Of a stretch of 64,000 nt of DNA, positions 21,393 to 31,100 are shown piece after piece. A model generated the notes under the pieces. That model saw nothing but the letters and a program-made list of their open reading frames with translations. It searched no databases and was not told the origin of the DNA. Position numbers and translations under genes: made by a program. The first letter of the stretch is position 1, and each line of letters opens with the position of its first letter. The DNA comes from Hofstenia miamia (Eukaryota > Xenacoelomorpha > Acoela): contig SCFE01000005.1 in NCBI GenBank assembly GCA_004352715.1, positions 4,092,121 through 4,156,120 on the forward strand, read 5' to 3'.

Positions 21393-24300
21393 ACCACATC
21401 ACATCGCAAGCGAAAATGTCATAGAACAGCAGCGGCGAGAATACACCGCATTACGCAGGCCTCAGCAATGAAACGTTCAATTATATGTTAAAATGTTAGC
21501 TATGTTTGCATAAATGGCAAAGATGGGGCATTAAATAGCAATTTTTTAAACAGATTTTTAAATATTGTTATTGAAAAGCTCATTGAAAAAATATTTCGAT
21601 AATTGCAGAGTAAAGAGAGAGTAGAAATGGAAATGAATAGTCTAAAATCAATAATTGCATATTCTGCAAAAGGGTATACATATAATGCAGTACCTGCTTT
21701 GGGTAAAAATGAAATATTAGATGGCTTTGGCGCTTGATGTGAATCCAGTAACTAAAAATAATTATAATCAAAATACTCGGAAAAGGTATACCTCCAAAAT
21801 ATGATCTTCGCTTATTCCTTCAGGGCAATTGTAAAAATGTACAACATCACGCGGAATGTGGTTTCGGTTTTTAATTCTGGCACGCTCATTATTGAATCGA
21901 TTTAGCTTACTACTAGCAAAATTTTTAAATGAAGGCTGACCATTCGCCATATTGACAACGTTATTAGGTGGAACATCATTCACATGTTGTTGATTAGATA
22001 CTCTAAACATACAAAATATCCAATAAACATTATAAAATTTAGAATGCATGAGAAAGTAATAATACGTACTTCATTTCAAGCGTACGGCCAAGTACATTAA
22101 TGCCACGCAGGGTGCTAACAATTTTGTCTGCAGATTCGGAACCAACTACTTCTACCATTGCAGTGCCATCTTTGTTTCGAAGAAATTTGACCTAAACATG
22201 CAATTTTTTTAAAGAGACATTGCAGCCCTTAAAATAAATTCAAGTGTTAAACGATAAAATAATTACCTTGTTAACATTAGCGAAAAGTGATAGCATGTTA
22301 AAAACTTTGTCACAATCATAAGCTTCAGAGTCAAGTCCATAAATCATTAACGAAGATCGTTCATCTTCATAGGATCCTCGACGATCGCCCAATGAACCAT
22401 AAAGTGATGAGCCGCCTAAAGAAAGATTCCTCGAGGAATCAGATGAATAGAGATCTGAATGTCCACGAAGAGATCGCAATTCGGAAAGAGAAAGGCCACC
22501 CAAAGCCCCAAGATCTGACGCCCTAAGTGAATGCTGAACGACAAAATTCTATTCATATGAATATACCTGTCAATTTCTGAAGCAATTGCACGCAAAGAAC
22601 GCGGCGCTTCTTCAAAATTAGGAGGAGTGCTCAGAATTGCATTTGGAGGTTTATCTAAACAATAGGATTTAATGTTATTTGAATTATTGTGATAAAAATT
22701 CATAAACAAGTCGATTCAATCAAAGCATTTGAAATTGAATTTAAAATATATACTGCAAGAAAACAGATGCAAAGATTTACTAGATCGTGAAATGCTTTGA
22801 ACATGACAAGATAATAAATAAACAAAGGAATCTAAGATATTAAATAAGAATAAATGAATAAGGCAAAATAAACACGTGAATGCAAATGGATCAAGGCAAT
22901 GTACGTGATTATTGGATTGACAGAAAAGAGTGTCTAAGTTGAAGACGTCAAAATTTTTTTAGAACGCTTTATAGAAAAAGAAAGATTTACAGAAATAGAA
23001 TACTCTACATTTAATCACATACATTAGGACAATTTGCATTCAAAATATAGAAATGAAAATGTATAGAGCAATGTAATTATTTATATGAAAACACATAAGC
23101 TAAAAGAATATGCACAATTTCAGAAGGATTTGTAAAGTTCGAGCACCAGATTGAGTCCACAGTGGCACAGTGTTCAAAGAATGTCGAATATGAGACATCG
23201 CAATTCTTCAATAATGAAAATGACCGGGAAATCTGATAAGAAATAGATTTCTCTTCGAAAAGATAAAGATTCTTGAAGGGAAACAGAGGATAATTGAATC
23301 TTTATCATTTAATAAAATCTTACATTAAATAGCCGTGACCACTGAGTCTCATGTCTGATACACGTCGAATAACCATGGATCTAGAAACAAATACCTAAAA
23401 ATATATACTAAAACCAAACAAAAAGTTAATTCCGAAATTAATAGGATTGGCTTACTAGGACAAGGAAGATGAAAATTTGTGTAGTCGTAGGTGTTGTCAT
23501 CATTCTTTTTAACATTTAAGGATTCAGTCTAGAATAAAACAAAGTAAAGCATTCAAAATTTACATTTTGACATCACAAGTCAATCATTCAATAGAAATGA
23601 TCTTACCTTGGCAAACTCCACGTGCAGAGAACAGCAATTTGGATAAATATTGTTTTCGTGTAGATTTTCACATGCTGCCAACGCTTCATTTAGAGTTTCA
23701 AATTCCACCATAGCCTGCAGATCCTTTCTTCGAAACATAACAATTCTCAGTACATGCCCATATCTTGAACAAACGGTGTGTAATACATCTGTATTAATGG
23801 TATGCATTGGCTGATGAATTGTAATTAAAATCACTCTACTAGTTGGTTCATCAAAACTATTTAAAAAATTAATGTATGTATAAATTGAGCTAACTTACGT
23901 AGAACCACTTATTGATTTAGATGGTGAATACGAAATTTGCACAACTGAGTCACCAACCTTTATCATTTTTCTATGCCGCTGAGTTTCAAAACAGCTTTGT
24001 GCATACATCATATTAGCATATTCTATGAGGGCCTGACCTTTGTTTGGAATAATTATGCAATCACTAAATATATCATTATCATCATAGCCCAAGATACTAC
24101 ATAAAAAACAAGGGCGTTATTGCAGATTAGAGTACTCTGATTTCTAAAAGTCGAAGTGACGTCAAATAACATGCTAAGGGTTTACGTCATCAAATGTTAA
24201 AAATTCATTGTTTATAAAATATTGAAAAAATTAGGTTTTAGGTTTAAGAAACGTTACGTTGTGACTTGGGTTAGGGTTTAGGTCTATAAAATACTGTAAA

Positions 24301-25771
24301 ATTTAGAATTTAAGTTTACGTTCTAGATGACGTCATATACAGTGTTGCGTAGAAACAATGTTTATATATCAGAGTCCCCTGATCTGCAATAACGCCAAAA
24401 CAAGGCTAAATATTCTGTTTTTCTTAATGACACAATTGAATCAACTTAACATAACATCAAAAAAGTAAAGAATGGCTTTTGGGTATACATTTTTAGAATT
24501 TCCAAAATTCCGTAGATAAAATATCAATTGCCCAATAAAGTCTTTTATAGTTATTATTAATCATACAGAGCTCTGAAATTCTTGGAACTATACCATTGGT
24601 TACCAATATATTCATATATAAGCCCCAATCAGTTCAGTGCCTTATTTATGTAACACTACAGTTCTAAAGAAACTTAACAGTCCAGATATCAGAAGCCAAT
24701 ACGAGGCAAAAAACTTGATGTTGAATGTAGGCAAGTCCAAAGAGATATTAATTACCAATCGGATGAACAAATTGTATGTTCCGGCGTGTTTCTAACGTGC
24801 GAATTTGACAGCAGAACTGACTTCTCAATCCATGTCAATAAATGTGTGTTATCGGCCTCTTCAACTCTATCTTTTACTGAAACTGAAGCATATGGGATTC
24901 AGTAAAGACGAACTCACTTTGCTGTACAAATCGCTTGTCCTGAGCAATTACTTACGCTTGCACCGTGTGGGGCGGTATAAATAAACAGGCGGAGAGAAGG
25001 ATTGACAGAGTACAGAAGAGAGCGCTATGATTTGGGATTATCAATGATTTCTCATGCATCAGAGATATCATCAAAGAAGCTGATAAAAGATTATATACAA
25101 TAGAATTGTTGAAATTGAAGGTAGACACCCGTTATCCAAGTATATTACACGGAGATCAGATTATGCTGAAATGCAACTGGAGGTATTTCAACCAGCATAT
25201 TTCCTTATAGACATTTGAAGATCTATTGAATAATTTATTGATATTATGGATGGTAATCTATAATCTAAATAAAAGTTCTGTTCTGTCTGTTCTGTATATA
25301 TTAATAAGAAACAACTTTAAGAATAATGCATTTAACAACGATGATTATTCCTCTTAATAAAATTCCTAATACTCGGCATAACCCCGAGAAAGACACAGAT
25401 TCGATTAGCGCATTTAATTCAAACATGGAATTTACTGATTCTATGGGCCTTACTTTAAGTAGTGGTGTAATTCGCAATATTCCATTACTAATTTCTAAAT
25501 AAATTTAATATCCAAACTTAAGATTCAAAAAGCAGCAAAATTATAAATAGTTGCTATTATGATATTAATAACTGCTTAATTTAAAGCCTTTGAATAAAAA
25601 AACTTACACAATTTCTCCAAATTTTTGAAAAGTAGCAATTACATCTGCTTCAATACAACTTGGGGAGAACCCTCGAATTTGCAAGACTTTCGAAGGTGTC
25701 GGTTCATCTAATTGAAAAGATTCCCGTGATTCATATGCTTCCATATTTTCACGTCTGGGAGTTTTGATCAT
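20679..25771 (-). CDS. HNRNPL: hnRNP L-type RNA-binding protein gene (multi-exon; span given)
   Basis: A spliced minus-strand gene. Exons A (25608-25772), B (23899-24096), C (23607-23856), D (23456-23528), F (22567-22654), G (22267-22522), H1 (22070-22191) and H2 (21792-22002) join with GT/AG borders and matching phases into 454 codons from the ATG at 25769-25771. RRM1 lies at about residues 27-113, RRM2 at 128-204, a Ser/Gly/Arg-rich linker at 258-313, RRM3 at 314-384; RRM4 starts near 437 and continues in exons I and J. RRM2 (VDVLHTVCSRYGHVLRIVMF-type, then AMVEFET) and RRM3 (LMIYGLD, VFNMLSLFANVNKV) follow the hnRNP L pattern closely. The family binds CA-rich RNA in the nucleus and regulates splicing. 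PTBP is the nearest alternative, but VHFYNCPEGISED in RRM4 and LMIYGLDSEAY favour hnRNP L/LL. It lies head to head with the sorting nexin gene. Confidence 0.9.
21182..21253 (-). CDS. HNRNPL: Tentative hnRNP L exon I (RRM4 middle)
   Basis: After acceptor CAATAAAG the frame reads NCTQLSAPPKIFLVEISF, which aligns without gap to the ICDELG-x-K-x-x-x-V-K-V-F-S part of hnRNP L RRM4 when joined to exon H2. The donor shown (AAG/GTCTCG) leaves phase 0, whereas exon J needs phase 1. The 3' border is therefore wrong or a micro-exon is missing. Confidence 0.4.
21352..21390. repeat. (TA)n microsatellite
   Basis: TA tract in an hnRNP L intron. Confidence 0.9.
21792..22002 (-). CDS. HNRNPL: hnRNP L exon H2 (linker to RRM4)
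   Basis: 211 nt, acceptor TGTATGTTTAG, donor GTATAC. An Asn-rich linker, then SKLNRFNNERARIKNRNHIP and DVVHFYNCPEGISEDHILE. The NRF...A-KNRI-P...VLHFFNAP pattern is diagnostic for hnRNP L before RRM4. Confidence 0.93.
22070..22191 (-). CDS. HNRNPL: hnRNP L exon H1 (second half of RRM3)
   Basis: 122 nt, acceptor GCATGTTTAG, donor GTACGT. VKFLRNKDGTAMVEVVGSES, then INVLGRTLEMK, matches VKFMKSKPGAAMVEM and the following LNVCVSK-type strand of hnRNP L. Confidence 0.92.
22267..22522 (-). CDS. HNRNPL: hnRNP L exon G (Ser/Arg/Gly-rich linker and first half of RRM3)
   Basis: 256 nt. Linker contains SLRGHSDLYSSDSSRNLS and a GSSLYGSLGDRRGSYEDERS segment. RRM3 begins SSLMIYGLDSEAYDCDKVFN and ends FANVNK at donor GTAATT. 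The acceptor at 22523-22524 was chosen because it alone restores phase with exon F; a stronger-looking AG (TTCAG, just upstream) would shift the frame. Confidence 0.88.
22567..22654 (-). CDS. HNRNPL: hnRNP L exon F (linker)
   Basis: 88 nt, acceptor CTATTGTTTAG, donor GTATAT. Open only in the phase supplied by exon D (KPPNAILSTPPNFEEAPRSL, then RAIASEID). The next intron is just 44 nt, ending at CATTCACTTAG. Confidence 0.75.
23324..23380 (-). CDS. HNRNPL: Candidate poison cassette exon E of hnRNP L
   Basis: 57 nt between acceptor TTGTTTCTAG and donor GTAAGA. In the phase left by exon D it reads ten residues and then TGA, so inclusion would truncate the protein after RRM2. Skipping it (D to F) keeps the reading frame. 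The reading in the phase one base off (MVIRRVSDMRLSGHGYL) is open but is not compatible with exon D. Known: mammalian HNRNPL autoregulates through a stop-containing alternative exon. Whether this one is used is inference. Confidence 0.45.
23456..23528 (-). CDS. HNRNPL: hnRNP L exon D (post-RRM2 YDYTN motif)
   Basis: 73 nt, acceptor TTTATTCTAG, donor GTAAGC, leaves phase 1. Encodes TESLNVKKNDDNTYDYTNFH, matching the conserved (L)NV-KND-D-WDYTNP segment after RRM2 in hnRNP L. Confidence 0.92.
23607..23856 (-). CDS. HNRNPL: hnRNP L exon C (RRM2)
   Basis: 250 nt, acceptor AAATAG, donor GTAAGA. A whole RRM2: VILITIHQPMHTINTDVLHT, LRIVMFRRKDLQAMVEFE, then YPNCCSLHVEFAK. The motif IYxGCCxLxIE(Y/F)AK is a hallmark of hnRNP L RRM2 and is kept here with N for G. 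Confidence 0.93.
23899..24096 (-). CDS. HNRNPL: hnRNP L exon B (second half of RRM1)
   Basis: 198 nt, acceptor TTTTTTATGTAG, donor GTAAGTT. Contains the RNP1-like strand CIIIPNKGQALIEYANMMYA and ends QISYSPSKSISGS. Its acceptor sits only a few bases from the MITE at 24113-24396. Confidence 0.88.
24113..24396. mobile_element. hAT-like MITE in hnRNP L intron A-B
   Basis: 284 bp with long inverted ends (GGCGTTATTGCAGAT followed by (T/C)AG(A/G)G and ACTCTGAT) and a perfect 8-bp target duplication AAAACAAG at 24105-24112 and 24397-24404. The 8-bp duplication points to the hAT superfamily. Three CGTCA/TGACG-type motifs lie inside. On the gene strand the nearer duplication reads CTTGTTTT and lies directly before the ATGTAG acceptor of exon B. 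Confidence 0.88.
24660..25305 (+). pseudogene. LINE (CR1/jockey-type) 3' fragment
   Basis: Plus-strand pieces read like the region after the RT domain of CR1/jockey-type LINEs: HMGFSKDELTLLYKSLVLSN, then a WGG motif with one frame change, then RRIDRVQKRAL and DKRLYTIELLK. Stops and frameshifts are frequent. The 3' end carries a TTCTGTTCTGTCTGTTCTG short-repeat tail, a different family from the TATCTTATCT-tailed LINE. It lies in hnRNP L intron A-B in antisense orientation. Confidence 0.75.
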
Positions 25772-25772
25772 T
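25608..25772 (-). CDS. HNRNPL: hnRNP L exon A (start codon, first half of RRM1)
   Basis: Acceptor TTGTTATAG, then one base, then ATG (25771-25769). Encodes MIKTPRRENMEAYESRESF, then RRM1 beta1 (VLQIRGFSP) and helix (ADVIATFQKFGEIV). Donor is GTAAGTT; leaves phase 2. With an acceptor one base before the ATG, the upstream exon is a 5'UTR exon, a spliced leader, or a coding exon not identified. Confidence 0.85.
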
Positions 25773-28070
25773 CTATAACAAAATTAAGTTTTAAACTACA
25801 GTTTATAAAAATAAAGTATAGTGCAAAACATTACAATAATACGCTAAAATAACGATGACCTAAAAATCGAAAAAATTCTCATCGGTAAACAAAGTAAAAT
25901 ATCTTGCTAAACAACCTCATATTTAGTTCGAAATAACATAAATAGAATAATGATGTGAAGTTAAATAGACAAAACTAGATGTCAGAAAATTGAAAGTTTA
26001 TTCATTTATATATAGACCTAACCTAAATTATAGAATTTATTGGGGAAATTGCATTACTTACAATAAATATAAATTGTGTTGGAAATGTATAGAACTGTTT
26101 GCCGTGATTATGTGTTAATATTAATATAGTTATGACTATAGAGAGTATCGGTGAAATTCTAGTTCTAGTATGTTTTAGGAATATCTCGTACATACAGTAT
26201 TTTAATATTTCGAATTAACAATACTAAAAAGCTGCCTTTCTATTATATAATTTACCATAATTAAATGAGACAGCAGTGCTTCCAACTGTATCACACACTT
26301 GCAAACTATTTACGTATAAAACCAACTTTTGGCTTCTGATTTCTTAAGTTCGTGGTGCAATATATGGATCTGCATGGAATAATATCGAGCAAAGGAAGCC
26401 TGTTTGAAATCTGAATATGTCTGCATTCAAATTTTTATATACAGTTGCAATGTTCTTATTTTGAAACTTAAGAATAGCCAGTAATCTACCGTAGATTGAA
26501 ATACCGCACTAAATTATTGACAGTAGGTATACTTTATAGAAGTTAGTTTTCACTCTTGAACTTGTAGCTTAGAAATTTCTTGAATCTATTGAAACACCGT
26601 TTTGTATATAATGTTCAAATATATTCAGTCAAAGTATACCATCTAATACCATATTTCTTAGGTCAAACAATGCTAAAGCAGAATATTATTTATCATAGTT
26701 GAATCGTCAAATATTTTCAATTACTTCATTAAAACTAGTCATTAGTATTGTAATATTGTTTCCTCACCAAATTAGAACACGCAGATACTAATAAACTATT
26801 GTATAAATACTGTAATTTTTACCCATCCTAGCTGGTTTTTTAGCATTGGTAGTACTAAAATAATATATTTGCTCTTTTAAGCGAATGCCAAGAATTATAA
26901 ATTCCTGTCCGATGTCATAAATGCTATCATCCTTAGATTATCATTTTTTCCCAGAATGAATATTGAATAGCATCATCTCTACAGTATTCCCAGTTGAAAA
27001 TCTCTAAGCGCAACATGAGATATGTTATTATTATCTTCAAATTTAATATTTACAATGTATTAATATCAGTTTTAATCATCAGACATAAAATTGAATAGAA
27101 ACGCTCTATAAAAGTTCCTTGATTTATGTACTGCAACTCAGTAGTAATTTATTTAGCAAACTGATTTTGCTTAACGAAGTCTAAAATTTGTTAATGTAAA
27201 TTATTTTTTAATTGTGACTAAATCTATCAAAAGCATCAGAATAATGCAATGAAAATATTAAATTGAACAATATTGTTTGCTAAAATATATTTTAGTAGTG
27301 TTTTATGACGGGAATTTCACTTTACAAGCAATTTAAGGAGGCTATTTAATGGTAGCGCATCAACTACAACATCTTTGTGAAGGAGATTAAGATATTAAAC
27401 AACAACAAAAAGCCGATCAAAGCAAATAAAATTATACATAAAACAACTTAATAATATAAAATATTAAAAAGAGGAAGAACATTTTGTGTAAAAACAGAAC
27501 CCCGATTATCAATATTGAAACGAGTAACAAAAGAGGACCAGACTAAGGAGTAGAGAGAGACTTAAATTGAGATGAGAAAAGTCTAGGGGATGAGCAGTAA
27601 TCAGGAAGTTAGCTCTAGGAATAATACGAATGAAGAAAGAATTTTCTGAGCGAACTTTGTGAGTTTGTTTTTTATCACTTATGTTGCCTAAGACTTCTGC
27701 AAATATTTAAATTAATCAATAAATTATATATACATTAGAAAATTATTATTTCATTTTAAACCCGTTTAAACTACAAAACATTGATGGGCTGAAATTATTT
27801 GCAAGAACAGTACATTTTTTGCCATACATGCATGCAGCGGCAAAGGCGTATTTCATTTATGCGTTTAAACAAGCTTCCAATGAGTTGAGAATTATTTTAG
27901 CTTAGCAGTAAACTTAAATTTGTCAATGATTTTAATATTTGGATATGTTATTATAGTTTGCAAAGCTTAAAAATTAGAATTTTGATTACTAGAAATTATT
28001 ATAAAATATATTTTTTCTGTAATTGATATAGACAGCTTACTTAATAGGTACACGTTTTTTAGTTAGTAGT
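25773..28070. promoter_or_regulatory. Divergent intergenic interval between hnRNP L and the sorting nexin
   Basis: About 2.3 kb between two head-to-head start codons. Any promoters of both genes, or 5'UTR exons, should lie here. No TATA box or CpG-rich island stands out. A minus-strand stretch at about 27340-27660 vaguely resembles a LINE C-terminal remnant (RSENSFFIRIIPRANF). The promoter role is inferred from layout alone. Confidence 0.35.
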
Positions 28071-28178
28071 ATGGACAATAGTCACGATTGGAAAAAGCTA
28101 CCTTTAGACTGTTATGATGTGTCAGTAACGTCTGCTCATAAAGAGAGTGGTTTAGTTTTTATAGTGACCATGACAAAT
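28071..28178 (+). CDS. Sorting nexin exon 1
   Basis: 36 codons from ATG, ending VFIVTMTN at donor GTAAGT. An in-frame TAG at 28029 supports this ATG. A TTTTTTAG acceptor-like site lies eight bases before it. Encodes the first PX strands. Confidence 0.82.
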
Positions 28179-31100
28179 GTAAGTTGTATGCACCAATTTG
28201 ATTTATTTTTAGTTCAGCAAATATTAGAGTAGCTATAGAATGATTAATTCTTAAAAAAATCTTAATAAATAGTATTTAGAAAAAAAGTGGCATTCAATCA
28301 ATGGTGAACCGCTGTTTCAATGATTTTGTATGGTTAGATAATTGCATTCACCGTGAGCAGACTTCCGTAGCACATATTGTAAGTGCATATGCTGTTAAAT
28401 TATGAAACACTTCAAAATTGTCTGCCATAAGTATACCTTAGTATTGCAACAAGATTTTGATATTCATCGTTTATATTTGAAAGTAAATATTAATGAAAAA
28501 TTGGTTACGTATAAATTTTTAGCATTCGCAATACATAGCCATTTACAATTTTGTCTTATTATATTATAACTTGTTTAAAACCCAGATTTTTCTAAACGCC
28601 ACCAAAATCAAAGAAGATCTACATAATTAGTAAGGCAATCCAACAATTGGATTGATAAGTATGGTATCACCCTAATTCCAAAATTTTCAGTGGTTGCTAT
28701 GGCTGCTTCAAACAGCACATCACACTCACCAAGAGTGTGTAAGGACTGCGTTGCCTAATCTGTGTTCCGACATCATTCTTGGTCAAGTCTCCATGAACTT
28801 ACCCGAGAAAGTTATAATAGATGTTCATGGTTCTCTTCCGACTTGTAACATTACTGTTACTAATTTTACTCCACACGAAAGATTCTTTGCGTTTAGCATG
28901 CGTTCTGTTCATGGGACAAGCGTACCACGCTGGTTTGCTGAGCCACTTGTTGATGAAGTAGAACTAGTCGAAGCAAATATCAATTATGCTACTATTCGTT
29001 TTCATGATGGCAATGAAAGTACTGTTTCTACTAGAGATTTGGTTCCTTGTGCCCAAGAGAAATCAAGTACACCAGATGAAGATGGAGTAACACACAGTCA
29101 TCAGTACTGCAATACAGAGCTTGCTAGAGCGATTGGAAGTTGAGAACTATGATGGTGATGCTGGAGCGATAATGGATACTTGAAATTATCGACGATCAAG
29201 CAGAATTCGGAGTTAACCCAACCATCTTCAAGACTGGGACACTTCTTAACTCAGAGGGGAAGAATATGATATTATTCATTATTAACTATTGATGTATTGT
29301 TGTATTTAAAATCTTTTGTTTTTTGTTGTATATTTGGATCTTAATTGCATAAAACCTTTACACACGCTTAGGTTTTGACGTAATACGAATTTTCCTTTTT
29401 TCAGTTGGGTTTCGTGATAGAATTTCGAATCTCCGATTGCAGTGCGAATTTCTGACATTTTTGGTCAGGAAGTTTTGATGCAATGCTCCTTCCAAATCTT
29501 TTTTGTGCAAATTATCCAAGTTTTGTATACTTGAATGACAAAGTTTTCACAGTAATGTCCATCTCCATCATGAATTCAGCAATTTTCTCTTTGAAACTTT
29601 CTGCTGAAAATTTGAGATTCGATTGACCTGGCACTTCTCCTGAACCTGATCGCTGGACATTTCGTTTGTGTAACTCTATGATTTTCTACATTGAAGGATT
29701 TGATACTGTTAACATTAACCGATCATAATTTGCAAAATAATTCACCATTCGATAAAACGTGGATCTCCCCAGGAAATTTGTAATTCCACTCAGTTGCCTT
29801 CTCTCTCACAGTTGCTTTAGCTTTGGGCAAAACGTAATTCAAACAGGTAATACAAACTCAAAATATGAATGTTTAAAGGATTCTAGGAGAATGCTCTAAA
29901 GTTTAAAGTCTAAACTGTGGAAGCCCTTTGTACTTTGGTCTATGAAAATTCTAATATTTGTCCTGTCTTTTCGCTTTCATCTGCAATGACAAAAATCGTT
30001 GACATCTCATTTTTCTTGTATAGATTTTAGACATTCATATAATTTGTTCATCCTCGACCTCGCTGATGTCTCGCTTGGTTGCAAAGCGTTTCTGTGCTCT
30101 GTGTTATTTTGTTGCGGTTGCGACCGTAGAGCCAAGTGTGCAAAATAGGATGTTCGTTGTTTTCAATGTTGAAAGCGAAAACGGATTCTGTCTGATTGTG
30201 CAAAGTTAGATCACGTGTAGGCACTGTAAAAGAGAAATAAATAGAATTAACGAATCATTAAAGTCGGCAATACAACCGCTTGAGTGGCTAACTGAATCTC
30301 TGTTTTCTGTTGATTTAAGTATTTTTCACTTTAAAGCTACAATAATCCTTTGGCCAGATCGCATTGTCTAACCAAAATTGAGAAGCCCATGATTTCAACT
30401 GGAGGGGTGTATGCCCCCCCCCCTCTGTTAATTAGTCAAATGTTATAAATTGTTACTTTTCAGGGTTATTTTTGACATCAGTGTTACTTTTCAGTTGGAC
30501 AACCAAAATATGGCACTAAAAAGTTACAAATGGCATTCATTCTTATGTGCCAATGCTAAAGCATTACGAAAAAAGTACATACCTAAATGTTGCTTTATAT
30601 TGCCTTTCGCAAAGTTTCTATTTGAACAAGCTTCTTGTGCATCGAGTAACCTCGTTTATTGAAATCGCAAATGTTTCGAGTGTATAGCTGGTGAAATATC
30701 AGATCGTGACGAATTTTGTCGAAATTATTAATAGCTTTTTTGACAAAAGTACAAGCAACAAACTACCAGAAAAATCGGCAAGTTATCCGCATAATAAACG
30801 GCATTAATCCAACGCCCCACCGAATAATAATAAGTTGAGGTGGTAGATTCATACTAGCAAACTTAAATTTCTCTTGTCTTGAGCGATTTTTAACTGTAGC
30901 TGATTTAACCGCAGTGATCACTTCGATAAACTATTTTTTAGCTGATTTTTATCGAACAATTATGTAACAGATGTGCCAAGTCATATATTTGAACTAATTT
31001 AGGATCCACATTCTTGAATAAAAAAGAAGAAACTAACAAAAAAACTTTGTAAATGCAATGTCAAATTGGCGGATTGAATCGTCAAACCAGTTATTACTTC

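Noticed and set aside
22416-22709. 97-codon minus frame overlapping hnRNP L exons F and G
   Set aside because: Read-through of a 44-nt intron in the wrong frame for RRM3.
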